From CAUUJV01 sp963545565 (GTDB lineage Bacteria > Actinomycetota > Actinomycetes > Actinomycetales > Bifidobacteriaceae): a DNA stretch of 64,000 nucleotides. The notes beneath the pieces were generated by a model that had not been told where the DNA came from, did no database searches, and worked only from the letters and a program-made list of their open reading frames with translations. Below are positions 46,265 to 53,845 of the stretch, in pieces. Location of the stretch: positions 1 to 64,000 of the forward strand of contig CAUUJV010000001.1 in NCBI GenBank assembly GCA_963545565.1, given 5' to 3'. Numbering within the stretch: the first letter of the stretch is position 1; every line of letters begins with the position of its first letter. Both the position numbers and the translations under genes were made by a program.

Positions 46265-46785
46265 GCTTCAGAATCTAAATTCTTCAGCTCCCGTGTAAGC
46301 GTTTCTATTGCAGACGTGTAGAAAGCTATACCGTAACGGATAGAAATTCTTTGAGTTTCTGGGAGTCGTTGCTTTTCCCATTTCTGTTGATTTTCTTTGA
46401 GCTGCTGGAGCTGGGTTTTTTTGTGTTTTATTGTCTCTTCAAGTAGTTGTTTAGTTTGCTCTGTGCTCATATCCTCGCCAAAGAAGAGACGCATTAGAAA
46501 ATCTGACTTATAAATATCTTCCACAACAGTAGAAGCAAAGTATTTATCGAATGATTTACGACCTGCTCCGGTGATGGAATACACATTTTTATTTGGCTTG
46601 CCACTCTGGATTATTTCTTTTTTTTCTACGAACCCGTCATTTTCGAGTTTTTTCAATGTCGGATAAATCATGCCATAGGAGCCATCATAGAAATAACTTA
46701 AGCGGTTTTTAAGTATATCGTTTATTTCGTATCCTGTGCGATCTCCAGTTTTTAGAATTCCAAGAATCACATCTTTTCCCTGCAT
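46261..46785 (-). CDS. PadR-family transcriptional repressor
   Basis: 174 residues. The winged-helix PadR N-terminus is VILGILKTGDRTGYEINDIL, with SYFYDGSYGMIYPTLKKLEN, DGFVEKKE and a YSITGAGRKSF wing. The C-terminal half is a helical dimerisation domain with a Gln/Lys-rich coiled coil (KKTQLQQLKENQQKWEKQR). It is divergent from a drug-exporter-like gene whose promoter carries a perfect palindrome, the usual PadR layout of a ligand-responsive repressor controlling an efflux pump. Its 3' end overlaps the ATP-grasp gene by 4 bp, tail to tail. Confidence 0.92.
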   Translation of the reverse strand: MQGKDVILGILKTGDRTGYEINDILKNRLSYFYDGSYGMIYPTLKKLENDGFVEKKEIIQSGKPNKNVYSITGAGRKSFDKYFASTVVEDIYKSDFLMRLFFGEDMSTEQTKQLLEETIKHKKTQLQQLKENQQKWEKQRLPETQRISIRYGIAFYTSAIETLTRELKNLDSEA

Positions 46786-46858
46786 AATTGCGCTCCTAAT
46801 ATTTTGGTAAAACTACATAATTTGCAATATCTAATCAGAGTTTATCAAAAGTCTATGG

Positions 46859-46887
46859 TTGACAAATATATAAACAAATTTTATATT
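46859..46887 (+). promoter_or_regulatory. Promoter of the exporter gene
   Basis: TTGACA at 46859-46864, 17-base spacer, TATATT at 46882-46887: a near-consensus sigma-70 promoter. The expected start point (about 46893-46895) coincides with a GTG at 46894 that is in frame with the exporter. Confidence 0.75.
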
Positions 46888-46909
46888 TATATTGTGAATA
46901 TAAATATAA
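46881..46909. promoter_or_regulatory. Palindromic PadR operator candidate
   Basis: Arms 46881-46893 and 46897-46909 are perfect 13-bp inverted repeats (core TATATTTATATT) around GTG. The site covers the -10 and the predicted transcription start, so a bound dimer would block the promoter. The divergent padR gene is the likely source. Confidence 0.75.
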
Positions 46910-48339
46910 TAAATATAAAGTTTCAGCAGAATAAAGCTGCCCGGACTGTGATTATTGTGATGATATGTGTTGGAATTTTTCTGTGCATGCTCGATACAAC
47001 CGCTAAGAATAGCTATTCAAACATCACTAGGGGTAAAGCTGTCTCAAGTTCAATGGGCACTAAATGTCTACACAATTCTTTTTGCTTCATTGACCATTCC
47101 GCTGGGAAAATTTGCGGAAAAGTTTGGCATTGGTAAGTTTTATAGTGCTTGCTTGCTTCTATTTATTCTTGGCTCCTTGATTTCAGCAATAAGCCCGACA
47201 CTTGTAGTTTTAATGTGCGGACGAGGAGTTCAGAGTATTGGCGCTGCAATTGTTTTTCCTCTGTCTATGACAATTGGTACTTCTGCTGTTGCATATGAAC
47301 GAAGATCGATGGTCATTGCAGCTCTAGGAATTACACAAGGCTTAGCATCTGCGCTTGGACCGGTAATAGGCGGAAGTCTCACTCAATTTTTTGGATGGCG
47401 CTCGATTTTCGTTGTAAATATTCCTCTGATGATCGGCGCTGTAATACTATGCGGAATTTTCCTCAATAAGGGAGGGGCTTCAACAAAAGAGAAGATTGAT
47501 ATTGGCGCCTTACTCGTGATGTTTTCTCTATTTAGTTTGACGGTTGCTCTAGTGCAAGGTCGACTATGGGGTTGGGGCAGCAGTCGAATCATTGTTTTAT
47601 TTGTTCTCGCTGTTGGAACGTTTGCTATTTTCCTTGTGCATGAATTAAAGTTCCCAAATTCGATACTTCCGTTGAAATTATTCAAAAATCGCGAATTTAC
47701 AGGTTCAGCTGTCGCAGGAGTTCTCAGTAACGTTTTCCTCGTTGCGGTAACGGTAATTTTGCCAACATATTTCACGAAAATGCAGGGAGCAAGCGAGTTA
47801 ACCGCAGCTATTATGATGACGCCTATTACTGCGATGATTTTTGTGTTTTCTCCATTAGGTGGTTTCATTATTGGTCGAGTGAGCCCAAGATTTATAGTTT
47901 CTAGTGGGTTTGCCGTGATGCTTGCTGCTTATATTTTGTTTTCCAAGCTCAATATGCATGATTTTAAAGAGGTGATAATTGCTGGAGCTCTATTAGGCGC
48001 CGGCTATGGGCTGATTATAGGAGCAGTAACCGTACTTTCAGCTTCTGACTTCGGGGGAGTCTTCTCAATGCTTCACAAAGTGTTATAGGGGTTATTCGCC
48101 AGATAGGTGTTGTACTCGGTGTTGCAATTTTTGTAACAGGACTTTATGCAGGACTATCTACTGCAAAAATGCAAGTCACTGCGCATGCAGCTCAGCAAAC
48201 ACATGCCAAAAGTTATGGTGTTGCCCAATATAATGAAGCCTTCAGTGGTCTTTATAAAAAATCTTTACCTTTTATGGCTCTATCAATTGGAACAGGTTTA
48301 ATTTTTCCAAGTAGAAGCAGAAATAAGACGATGGTTTAA
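46894..48339 (+). pseudogene. MFS drug exporter (EmrB/QacA-like), at least two frame breaks
   Basis: From GTG 46894 the frame reads NINIINIKFQQNKAARTVII and MICVGIFLCMLDTT, then fails near 47000-47012. There, comparison with the usual LDTTxxNIAxPxI motif suggests that about 11 bases are missing. The second frame runs QTSLGVKLSQVQWALNVYT through RGVQSIGAAIVFPLS and GFFNKGG-like loops to SASDFGG. A G-run at 48053-48057 one base short breaks it; restoring it gives SLLNASQSVIGVIRQIGVVL up to TAA 48339. The first break removes the helix-1 motif, so the pump is probably inactive. Its stop overlaps the convergent exonuclease gene. Confidence 0.82.
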
Positions 48340-49139
48340 TTTCCTGAATCTTTCTTCGGGAACCAGCTTGTGCGAATTGGTTCACGCCCCTTGGATTCAA
48401 GCCACTGATTAAAGTTATCACGCCAAGTTATATAGGCATTGCGCTCGAAGTCCATTAAATCAGAAAGGGCAAGGTTTCCGGCCTGTGGATAGAGCTCACT
48501 TATTGGCGCAATTAAATCAACGGCTGCGACGGTGTCGGCAGTGGCATCGTGGAAATTACCATGTGGGTGAACGCCGTAGTAGAAAGTCGTGTTGCTTAGT
48601 GTGCGCTTTCCTCGGCGTTTGCTCACTGCGCGGTCAATGACGAGAGGGTCAACAATGAGTAGCTCTTTGGTATCCATAGAAAGCAAAAAATTAGGATCGC
48701 TATCGTTGACTTGAGTAGTGAGGTCAGCTCTCTTGTGACGTTTCAAATCACCGTTAATCATTGCAATATCAAAGGGAGCATTATAAGCGAGTACAGGAAT
48801 ATTCAGAATTTGTGCCTTAACAATCGCATCAGCAATTTCATTAACACTAGTGAAAGAATCTGCACCTTTTTCTTGGAGAATCTCATCGGTAAAACCGTTA
48901 ACTCGGCTTGCTGCAGGATTCATTGGAATACCCGGATTGATAATCCATTCTTCAATAACATCGGATTCATATCCAGTCGCAGGGTTGCGTAGAACTAAGC
49001 TTGCTGACACAATCGCATCTTTTCCCGCACTTGTTCCCGTAGTCTCAGTGTCAAAACCAAGCAGATAAGATTTGCTCAGTGGGGTAGAGAGATCTTGAGT
49101 AGCAATGTTGCGCAAAGCGTTGGTGATATGAGATGTCAT
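48336..49139 (-). CDS. DnaQ-like 3'-5' exonuclease
   Basis: 267 residues from ATG 49139 (MTSHITNALRN); an ATG two codons upstream is also possible. ExoI is YLLGFDTETTGTSAGKDAIV (Asp and Glu metal ligands), ExoII is IPVLAYNAPFDIAMI with Asp, and ExoIII is GNFHDATADTVAAVDLI with His and Asp. These form the DEDDh set, as in DNA polymerase III epsilon and RNase T-like nucleases. It is single, not fused to a helicase or polymerase. In Bifidobacteria such proteins are annotated as epsilon-like proofreading subunits; the actual partner is unknown. Confidence 0.88.
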   Translation of the reverse strand: MTSHITNALRNIATQDLSTPLSKSYLLGFDTETTGTSAGKDAIVSASLVLRNPATGYESDVIEEWIINPGIPMNPAASRVNGFTDEILQEKGADSFTSVNEIADAIVKAQILNIPVLAYNAPFDIAMINGDLKRHKRADLTTQVNDSDPNFLLSMDTKELLIVDPLVIDRAVSKRRGKRTLSNTTFYYGVHPHGNFHDATADTVAAVDLIAPISELYPQAGNLALSDLMDFERNAYITWRDNFNQWLESKGREPIRTSWFPKKDSGN

Positions 49140-49229
49140 GTGCATAATTCTCATGTGATGAGCAGACAAAAGGTGAACGAAAGCCCATGCGCATGGATAT
49201 TCAAAGTGCATGTGCAGATACCAAATTGA

Positions 49230-50072
49230 GTGCGTGGCGTTCTGACAGCATTGTGGCACAATGGAAACGTGGTTGAAACAGCGACACGGGAAAAGCAAGA
49301 AACACAGAAGAAAACTCTTGCAGAGCGAAAGAGAGAGTTTGAATCTCTTGCTATGCCGATTGTAGATTCGCTGTACCGTTTTGCCATGAAGCTCACGAAT
49401 AGTAGTGAAGATGCTCAAGATCTTGTGCAGGATACTTTTGAGCGCGGCTTCAAGAATTTTGATTCATTTACTTCTGGTACAAATTTTGCTGCGTGGATGA
49501 CGACGATTGAGCGAAATCTTTATTTTAACCAATATCAGAAGGCTAAGCGCCGGCCACAGCGTGCGAATGGTTTGACTGGTGAATATGACGATTGGGATAT
49601 TTATGCAGCGTCAGAGCATTCCTCAGACGAACTTAAATCAGCCGAACAGACGTACATTGATGCATATGCGCCAGAGGAAATTGTAGCTGCGTTGGGCAAA
49701 CTCTCTCCAGAACGCCGTGATGTGTTTATAGCTGCTGCTATTGATGGCAAAAGCTATCAGGAAATTGCCGACGAGCAGGGAATAAAAATAGGAACTGTAA
49801 TGAGCCGTTTGAATCGTGCTCGCACGCAGCTTAAAAAAGAGCTTGAATCGTATGCGATGGAACGCGGATATTCTAAAGTTCATTTGAAGAGCAGTGAGAA
49901 AAATTCCCAGATAAAGCCGAATTCAGCTCTCAGCATGCTTGGAATTTCCCCACAGCCGAATAGCAAGGTAAATGACAAGGTAAGCGCACATAATAGAGCA
50001 CATACGGGTACTAATAATGCTGATGCTGATGGTATTGTTGCTTATGCTGTTACTAATGCAAAAGTGGCGTAG
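49230..50072 (+). CDS. sigH: ECF sigma factor, SigH/SigR type
   Basis: Up to 280 residues from GTG 49230; a later GTG at 49269 (VVETATREKQE) may be the true start, and neither has a strong ribosome site. Sigma region 2 is DSLYRFAMKLTNSSEDAQDL to VQDTFERGFKNFDSF and TNFAAWMTTIERNLYFNQYQ. Region 4 is LSPERRDVFIAAAIDGKSYQ, then EIADEQGIKIGTVMSRLNRA. A roughly 70-residue C-terminal extension rich in Ser/Asn (SPQPNSKVNDKVSAH) is unusual. Actinobacterial SigH/SigR controls thiol-oxidative stress genes. A Cys-rich presumed anti-sigma factor follows 57 bp downstream. Confidence 0.9.
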   Translation: MRGVLTALWHNGNVVETATREKQETQKKTLAERKREFESLAMPIVDSLYRFAMKLTNSSEDAQDLVQDTFERGFKNFDSFTSGTNFAAWMTTIERNLYFNQYQKAKRRPQRANGLTGEYDDWDIYAASEHSSDELKSAEQTYIDAYAPEEIVAALGKLSPERRDVFIAAAIDGKSYQEIADEQGIKIGTVMSRLNRARTQLKKELESYAMERGYSKVHLKSSEKNSQIKPNSALSMLGISPQPNSKVNDKVSAHNRAHTGTNNADADGIVAYAVTNAKVA

Positions 50073-50129
50073 CAGTGGCAGCAAGATGGCTAACAGTAAA
50101 AGTCATAGCAATGAGGAAGGAAAGTAATC

Positions 50130-50516
50130 ATGACTAGATATGTGCGTTCAGGACGAGTCGTGACTACTTCACCTATTGAGACTGTTTCTGTGAGCTATAC
50201 GAGCAGTTATTCAAGCGCTCGCAGGCGTGTATATGTTCAACCCCAAGTAGAGCTTCATGCTGCGATTGCTCGTGCTATGGTGCGCGAAATTTTGGTGACT
50301 CGTGCGGCTCAGCAAGCTCGTTGTGAGGCTCAGATGCGCAAAGAGGCTGAGATGAATTGCCATTGCAATGATTGCTTCGATGCAGACTGCATGTGCGATG
50401 AAACCGAAAAAGCCATGATTGAATGTCTGCGCAACTACCTACGCCCCCAGAGTGCTCCAGATTGCTTGCGTGATAGGCTTCGCGAATGCATGAAGTGCAT
50501 AAGCTCCGCCGACTGA
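50130..50516 (+). CDS. Cys-rich protein, presumed redox anti-sigma factor (RsrA-like)
   Basis: 128 residues; ATG 50130 after GAGGAAGG. The first 80 residues are basic and not recognisable. The C-terminal part holds nine Cys in about 50 residues (NCHCNDCFDADCMCDE, MIECLRNYL, APDCLRDRLRECMKC). The APxxLRxRLR ending resembles RsrA/mycothiol-type zinc anti-sigma factors, which release SigH on thiol oxidation. The normal HxxxCxxC order is not evident, so the zinc site must be arranged differently. Function is inferred mainly from position after sigH. Confidence 0.6.
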   Translation: MTRYVRSGRVVTTSPIETVSVSYTSSYSSARRRVYVQPQVELHAAIARAMVREILVTRAAQQARCEAQMRKEAEMNCHCNDCFDADCMCDETEKAMIECLRNYLRPQSAPDCLRDRLRECMKCISSAD

Positions 50517-50537
50517 TACGCTGTTAGGCAGTATTAA

Positions 50538-50791
50538 CTAGGAGAACAAATCTGAGTGAGATCCTGTTCTTGAAGCAACCAAGGCTAGCTCATTATTTTT
50601 AATTGAATAGATTAATAACCAGTCAGGCTGAATAATGACATTCACGAAACCCAATATAATTTCCCGTGAGTGCGTGGTCTTTGTGCTTAGGGGATAAAGG
50701 CTTTCCTGCACATAAGGTATCAAGAATCTTTTCTAGTTGAGACATATCATAACCGCGTTTTTTTGATACGCTTATAGTCCCGTCGTCTCAT
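50538..50791 (-). pseudogene. YafQ/RelE-family toxin, two frameshifts
   Basis: ATG 50791 overlaps the antitoxin end (ATGA-type coupling) and starts MRRRDYKRIKK. An A7 run (plus T-run 50758-50764) where six fit shifts the frame. The middle RGYDMSQLEKILDTLCAGKP and HALTGNYIGFRECH is then in a second frame. An extra T near 50634-50636 breaks it again before QPDWLLIYSIKNNELALV and SRTGSHSDLFS. With both indels repaired the product is a full-length YafQ-like mRNA interferase (RECHIxPDWLLIY, SRTGSHSDLF motif). As read it makes only a 14-residue peptide. Confidence 0.85.
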
Positions 50792-51068
50792 CTTTTTCGA
50801 TATCAGCAAAGAGATCCTTTGCTGAAGTAAAGCTTTTTGTTGCGGTATTTCCGTTTAAGATATCTCTTACTTCACGGATTGCTGCTTCTGTTTCAGAATT
50901 ATATCTGGGTTGTTTCACTGCAAATGGAAAGCCACCTTCCATGAGTGAAGTGTGGATAAAAATGTTGATGGCGTCAGTTACTGATATTCCAAAGCTTCCA
51001 AACAGGTCTTCTGCTTCCTGTTTGATTTCTGGTTCAATGCGGATATTAATATTTGCTGTTTTAGACAT
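50772..51068 (-). CDS. RelB/DinJ-family antitoxin
   Basis: 98 residues from ATG 51068, with GAGGAGTGG upstream. The ribbon-helix-helix N-terminus is ANINIRIEPEIKQEAEDLF, then GSFGISVTDAINIFIHTSLM and GGFPFAVKQPRYN, the RelB/DinJ signature. The C-terminal tail (KSFTSAKDLFADIEKDE) is the usual toxin-wrapping region. It is intact although its toxin gene is broken. It normally neutralises the toxin and represses its own promoter. Confidence 0.93.
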   Translation of the reverse strand: MSKTANINIRIEPEIKQEAEDLFGSFGISVTDAINIFIHTSLMEGGFPFAVKQPRYNSETEAAIREVRDILNGNTATKSFTSAKDLFADIEKDETTGL

Positions 51069-51176
51069 TTTGCCACTCCTCATAGTCATTGTACTGCAAA
51101 ACAGTTGTATATGTAATACATATGATAAACGTATGATAAGCATTGATGTGAAATAAGTTTTTTTAAGATACAGAAA

Positions 51177-51196
51177 ACCCCGCTCAATGGCGGGGT
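51177..51196 (-). terminator. Terminator downstream of the bL37 gene
   Basis: ACCCCGC (51177-51183) pairs with GCGGGGT (51190-51196), six-base loop; on the minus strand it is followed by TTTTC. It also lies just beyond the antitoxin promoter side and may insulate both units. Confidence 0.75.
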
Positions 51197-51249
51197 CTTA
51201 CTGTTTTAGAATTTTAGAAAACTAGCCGATGACTAGGCAAAACTAAAAC

Positions 51250-51324
51250 TTAAGCATTTGGCCTTTTGCCGTGGTTAGCTGCCTTCTTACGGCGCTCACG
51301 ACGCATACGTCCGCGCTTTCCCAT
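51250..51324 (-). CDS. Ribosomal protein bL37 (24 residues)
   Basis: Tiny gene: ATG 51324 after AAGGAGACCACC, product MGKRGRMRRERRKKAANHGK ending RPNA, stop at 51250-51252. The very basic sequence and the AANHGKRPNA ending match the actinobacterial 50S protein bL37, first noticed in mycobacterial ribosome structures. It is single, with a hairpin terminator 54 bp downstream. Because of its size it is easily missed by gene callers. The match rests on recalled family sequence and the excellent ribosome site. Confidence 0.85.
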   Translation of the reverse strand: MGKRGRMRRERRKKAANHGKRPNA

Positions 51325-51464
51325 GGTGGTCTCCTTACGTTAAAAAACAACCTTAGGAATTATCACACATAAGTGCGACTATTCCAAACCTAAGCGATAC
51401 TGAGGCGTACAAGATTGTTATCTTTTGCTATTTTTGTCGTCTTTACGCTTATATGCTTATGGAC

Positions 51465-52421
51465 TTATACGCGATCTGCAGCAAATCGAACTGTGGTGCT
51501 CGTAGTTTCGCCTGGCTTAATAACGATAAGATCGTTACCCGTGTTGAAAGCATTGGCATAAGCGGTCTGTGGCTCGACAGCAATGCCTGCAGGCTTCTTT
51601 TGTTCTGGGAAACCTGTTCCTGTGCATACTTGGAAAGAGGTAATGGTTTCATCGCCACTTAAAGCAACACGTACGCCGTCTGGCCGTGTGAATAGTGCTG
51701 TAACAGTGCCGTCTGCTTCATGCTGCAAATCGGTCCACGCGTCATCAAATGGACGATTCTCGAAGGAAGGATTTTCGTGCAAATCAAACTTGGTTCCATC
51801 AACAGGTTCGACGCCAGTAGGCAGCAAGCGATCGTTTACAGTGACGTGTGAGTTGCCAGGCAAGGTAATGTGGCACAAAGCGTTATCAGCATCGATTGCG
51901 TCGCCTACGTTATGTTTGCCATTTGCGAGCCAAGGATGAATAGCGAAAGCCCAAGGAGCATCTACGCTGTCAAAGTTTTCTGCGCAAACGGTTACACTCA
52001 ATCCACTTGCGGACAATTCATATATAGCAGTAATAGTCAAATCGAATGGATATCCAGCTAAGTTTGGTGTGCGCCAATCTAGTGTTACGGAGGTAGCACT
52101 CAACGAAACAAGATTCCACAGATAGCGATATCCATAGCCGTGAATTGCATTGCGACGCTCGTGCTCATCAATTGGCAGCACATAATGCGTGCCTTCAAAA
52201 TCGTATTCGCCGTCTTCAACTCGATTAGGGAATGGAACGAGCAGCTGACCGTGGCATGTAGGAACAGGCTTATTCTCATCCCAAGGAACAATGAGTTCCT
52301 CGCCTTGCCAATCCAAACGGCGCAGAGTTGCGCCTTGTTGCGAAATCGTTGCAGAATAATCGCCATAGTTGATGGTGTATTGGTTCCCGGAACGTGCTGG
52401 GCGAGCTTGTGTTGTTGCCAC
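51465..52421 (-). CDS. galM: Aldose 1-epimerase
   Basis: 318 residues from GTG 52421 (GAGGAGTGAAATA upstream). Galactose mutarotase-like beta-sandwich features are YSATISQQGATLRRLDWQGE, LLVPFPNRVEDGEYDFEG, ERRNAIHGYGYRY (substrate His), PWAFAIHPWLAN (second His) and late GIAVEPQTAYANAFNTG with the catalytic Glu. It interconverts alpha and beta anomers of hexoses. It stands alone between bL37 and ybaK. A broader epimerase specificity, for example glucose-6-phosphate, is possible. Confidence 0.93.
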   Translation of the reverse strand: MATTQARPARSGNQYTINYGDYSATISQQGATLRRLDWQGEELIVPWDENKPVPTCHGQLLVPFPNRVEDGEYDFEGTHYVLPIDEHERRNAIHGYGYRYLWNLVSLSATSVTLDWRTPNLAGYPFDLTITAIYELSASGLSVTVCAENFDSVDAPWAFAIHPWLANGKHNVGDAIDADNALCHITLPGNSHVTVNDRLLPTGVEPVDGTKFDLHENPSFENRPFDDAWTDLQHEADGTVTALFTRPDGVRVALSGDETITSFQVCTGTGFPEQKKPAGIAVEPQTAYANAFNTGNDLIVIKPGETTSTTVRFAADRV

Positions 52422-52493
52422 TATTTCACTCCTCTGTGTAAGCTGTGGATTTCTAGGTTTGTAGGCTTGCAGATTTGCCGGTTCGTGAAATGT

Positions 52494-53039
52494 CTACCAT
52501 GTTGCAATATCTGCTGTTACTGCATTGAGCACCTCAACTAAGTCTACTGGTCGAACGCCTAAACTCATACCGCGTTTTCCGCCAGAGACTAGAATCTCGT
52601 CAAACATTAGTGCGCTTTCATCAAGCACAGTGCGATGTTTCAAACGCTGACCAAAAGGGGAGATGCCTCCAACAACATAGCCCGTAACGCGCATAGCAGT
52701 TTTCGGTTCCGCCATCTGTGCTTTCTTTACGCCGACCGCGCAGGCAAGCCCTTTAAGACTTAAATGTCCGCTCACTGGCACAATAGCAGTGATAATTTCA
52801 TCGCCAGTGTCGGCGAGTAGAGTCTTAAAAATTTGATCAGGATTCTTGTTGATTTGTGCGGCTGCCTCCAAGCCGTAGCCTTTATCCATGTGATCGCTGG
52901 AATGTTCGTAAAAGTAGACAGTGAATTTTATGTTGGCCGCCTCAAGCTGCGCTGTAGCAGCGGTAGATACTGCGTTATTATTCGAGTTATTTGAGACAGA
53001 TTTCTTGTGCTGTTTTGATTTTGAGCCTTTATGAGACAT
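52494..53039 (-). CDS. ybaK: YbaK-type aminoacyl-tRNA deacylase
   Basis: 181 residues. After a basic, Ser/Asn-rich 30-residue tail (KSKQHKKSVSNNSNNN), the YbaK/ProRS-editing domain has ANIKFTVYFYEHSSD, GYGLEAAAQINKNPDQIFKTL, VPVSGHLSLKGLACAVG, KKAQMAEPKTAMRVTGYVVG, GISPFGQRL and ILVSGGKRGMSLGVRP. Such proteins hydrolyse mischarged Cys-tRNA(Pro). No ribosome site precedes ATG 53039, so leaderless translation is possible. The region upstream is an 800-bp gene-poor stretch. Confidence 0.93.
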   Translation of the reverse strand: MSHKGSKSKQHKKSVSNNSNNNAVSTAATAQLEAANIKFTVYFYEHSSDHMDKGYGLEAAAQINKNPDQIFKTLLADTGDEIITAIVPVSGHLSLKGLACAVGVKKAQMAEPKTAMRVTGYVVGGISPFGQRLKHRTVLDESALMFDEILVSGGKRGMSLGVRPVDLVEVLNAVTADIATW

Positions 53040-53788
53040 AATTTCGATTGTAGAAATATCAGCCGAAAACTTTTGAGAATTCTTTGATTTTTATCTATCC
53101 GTTTATGCAGATTACAGATTTTCTAGAGATAGTGACCTTCTTAAAGTATATGTTTTTTACGTATTCTAATTTTTTAATACACCGTGTACTTCTTTTGCTA
53201 CGGCTTGTACTAGGGAGATAATTCTACTTGAGTACATTATTATGTTTATTAGCGTGTGAATGACCAGAATGTACTTTCTAAAATCTGAGTAACAGATGAA
53301 GAGCAATTGTATAGATACTCTCAGTGGTCGCATTGATTATTTTGCATAAAACGACAAAATAGCTAATTGATATGCTCAGGACTGATCTTTTCGAATCTAC
53401 GCATTAATAATGTTTGAGTGAATTTTGGGCGAACATCAGAAAGATATATAGATTTATTTGCTTGAGACATCCGTGCAAGCCTTCTGCCTTGAAATATAGG
53501 CAAACTCTACCTATTTTCTTTCTTCCCAAGTCAATGCTCCAAAGTTGGTTTTTTGTTGGAATTGAACATTGTATACCAGCAGAACAGATTCACTTAAGCC
53601 AAATTTCCTGATTAACATTTCTAAAGAAAGACATGATGTATCAGTTGGTGAACATGTCGTATCAAGAAATTGGAATAGAAATAGAAAGAAGAAAGAAAAG
53701 AGGGAATAGAAATAGTTCTATCTTCTGGCTTTTCTCTTTTTTCCTTAATCTTAAATTTTCATTAGATTTTTTACACAAACTCATAGAA
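53040..53788. other. Gene-poor AT-rich stretch between ybaK and gap
   Basis: About 750 bp, clearly richer in A+T than its surroundings. Two short plus-strand frames exist (53414-53611 and 53633-53845), but they have no ribosome site, no recognisable motif and odd codon use. I see no tRNA-like fold or repeat array. The left end should hold the ybaK promoter. It may be a decayed gene or an unrecognised regulatory RNA. Confidence 0.5.
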
Positions 53789-53820
53789 AGAAGCTCCTCT
53801 AGTTTCCCAAAGGAGCTTCT
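53789..53820 (-). terminator. Terminator after gap
   Basis: AGAAGCTCCT (53789-53798) pairs with AGGAGCTTCT (53811-53820), 12-base loop, with TTTCT following on the minus strand, 26 bp past the gap stop. Confidence 0.85.
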
Positions 53821-53845
53821 TATCTCAACTAGTTGCGACTACTGA

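Noticed and set aside
50538..50723. Stand-alone 61-residue minus-strand protein
   Set aside because: Only its C-terminal part, from the QPDWLLIY block on, is YafQ toxin sequence; the N-terminal part is an out-of-frame reading. It is part of the pseudogene, not a separate gene.
53414..53845. Two short plus-strand ORFs in the gap before gap
   Set aside because: No ribosome sites, hydrophobic/Lys-rich chance sequence, and the second runs through the gap terminator.
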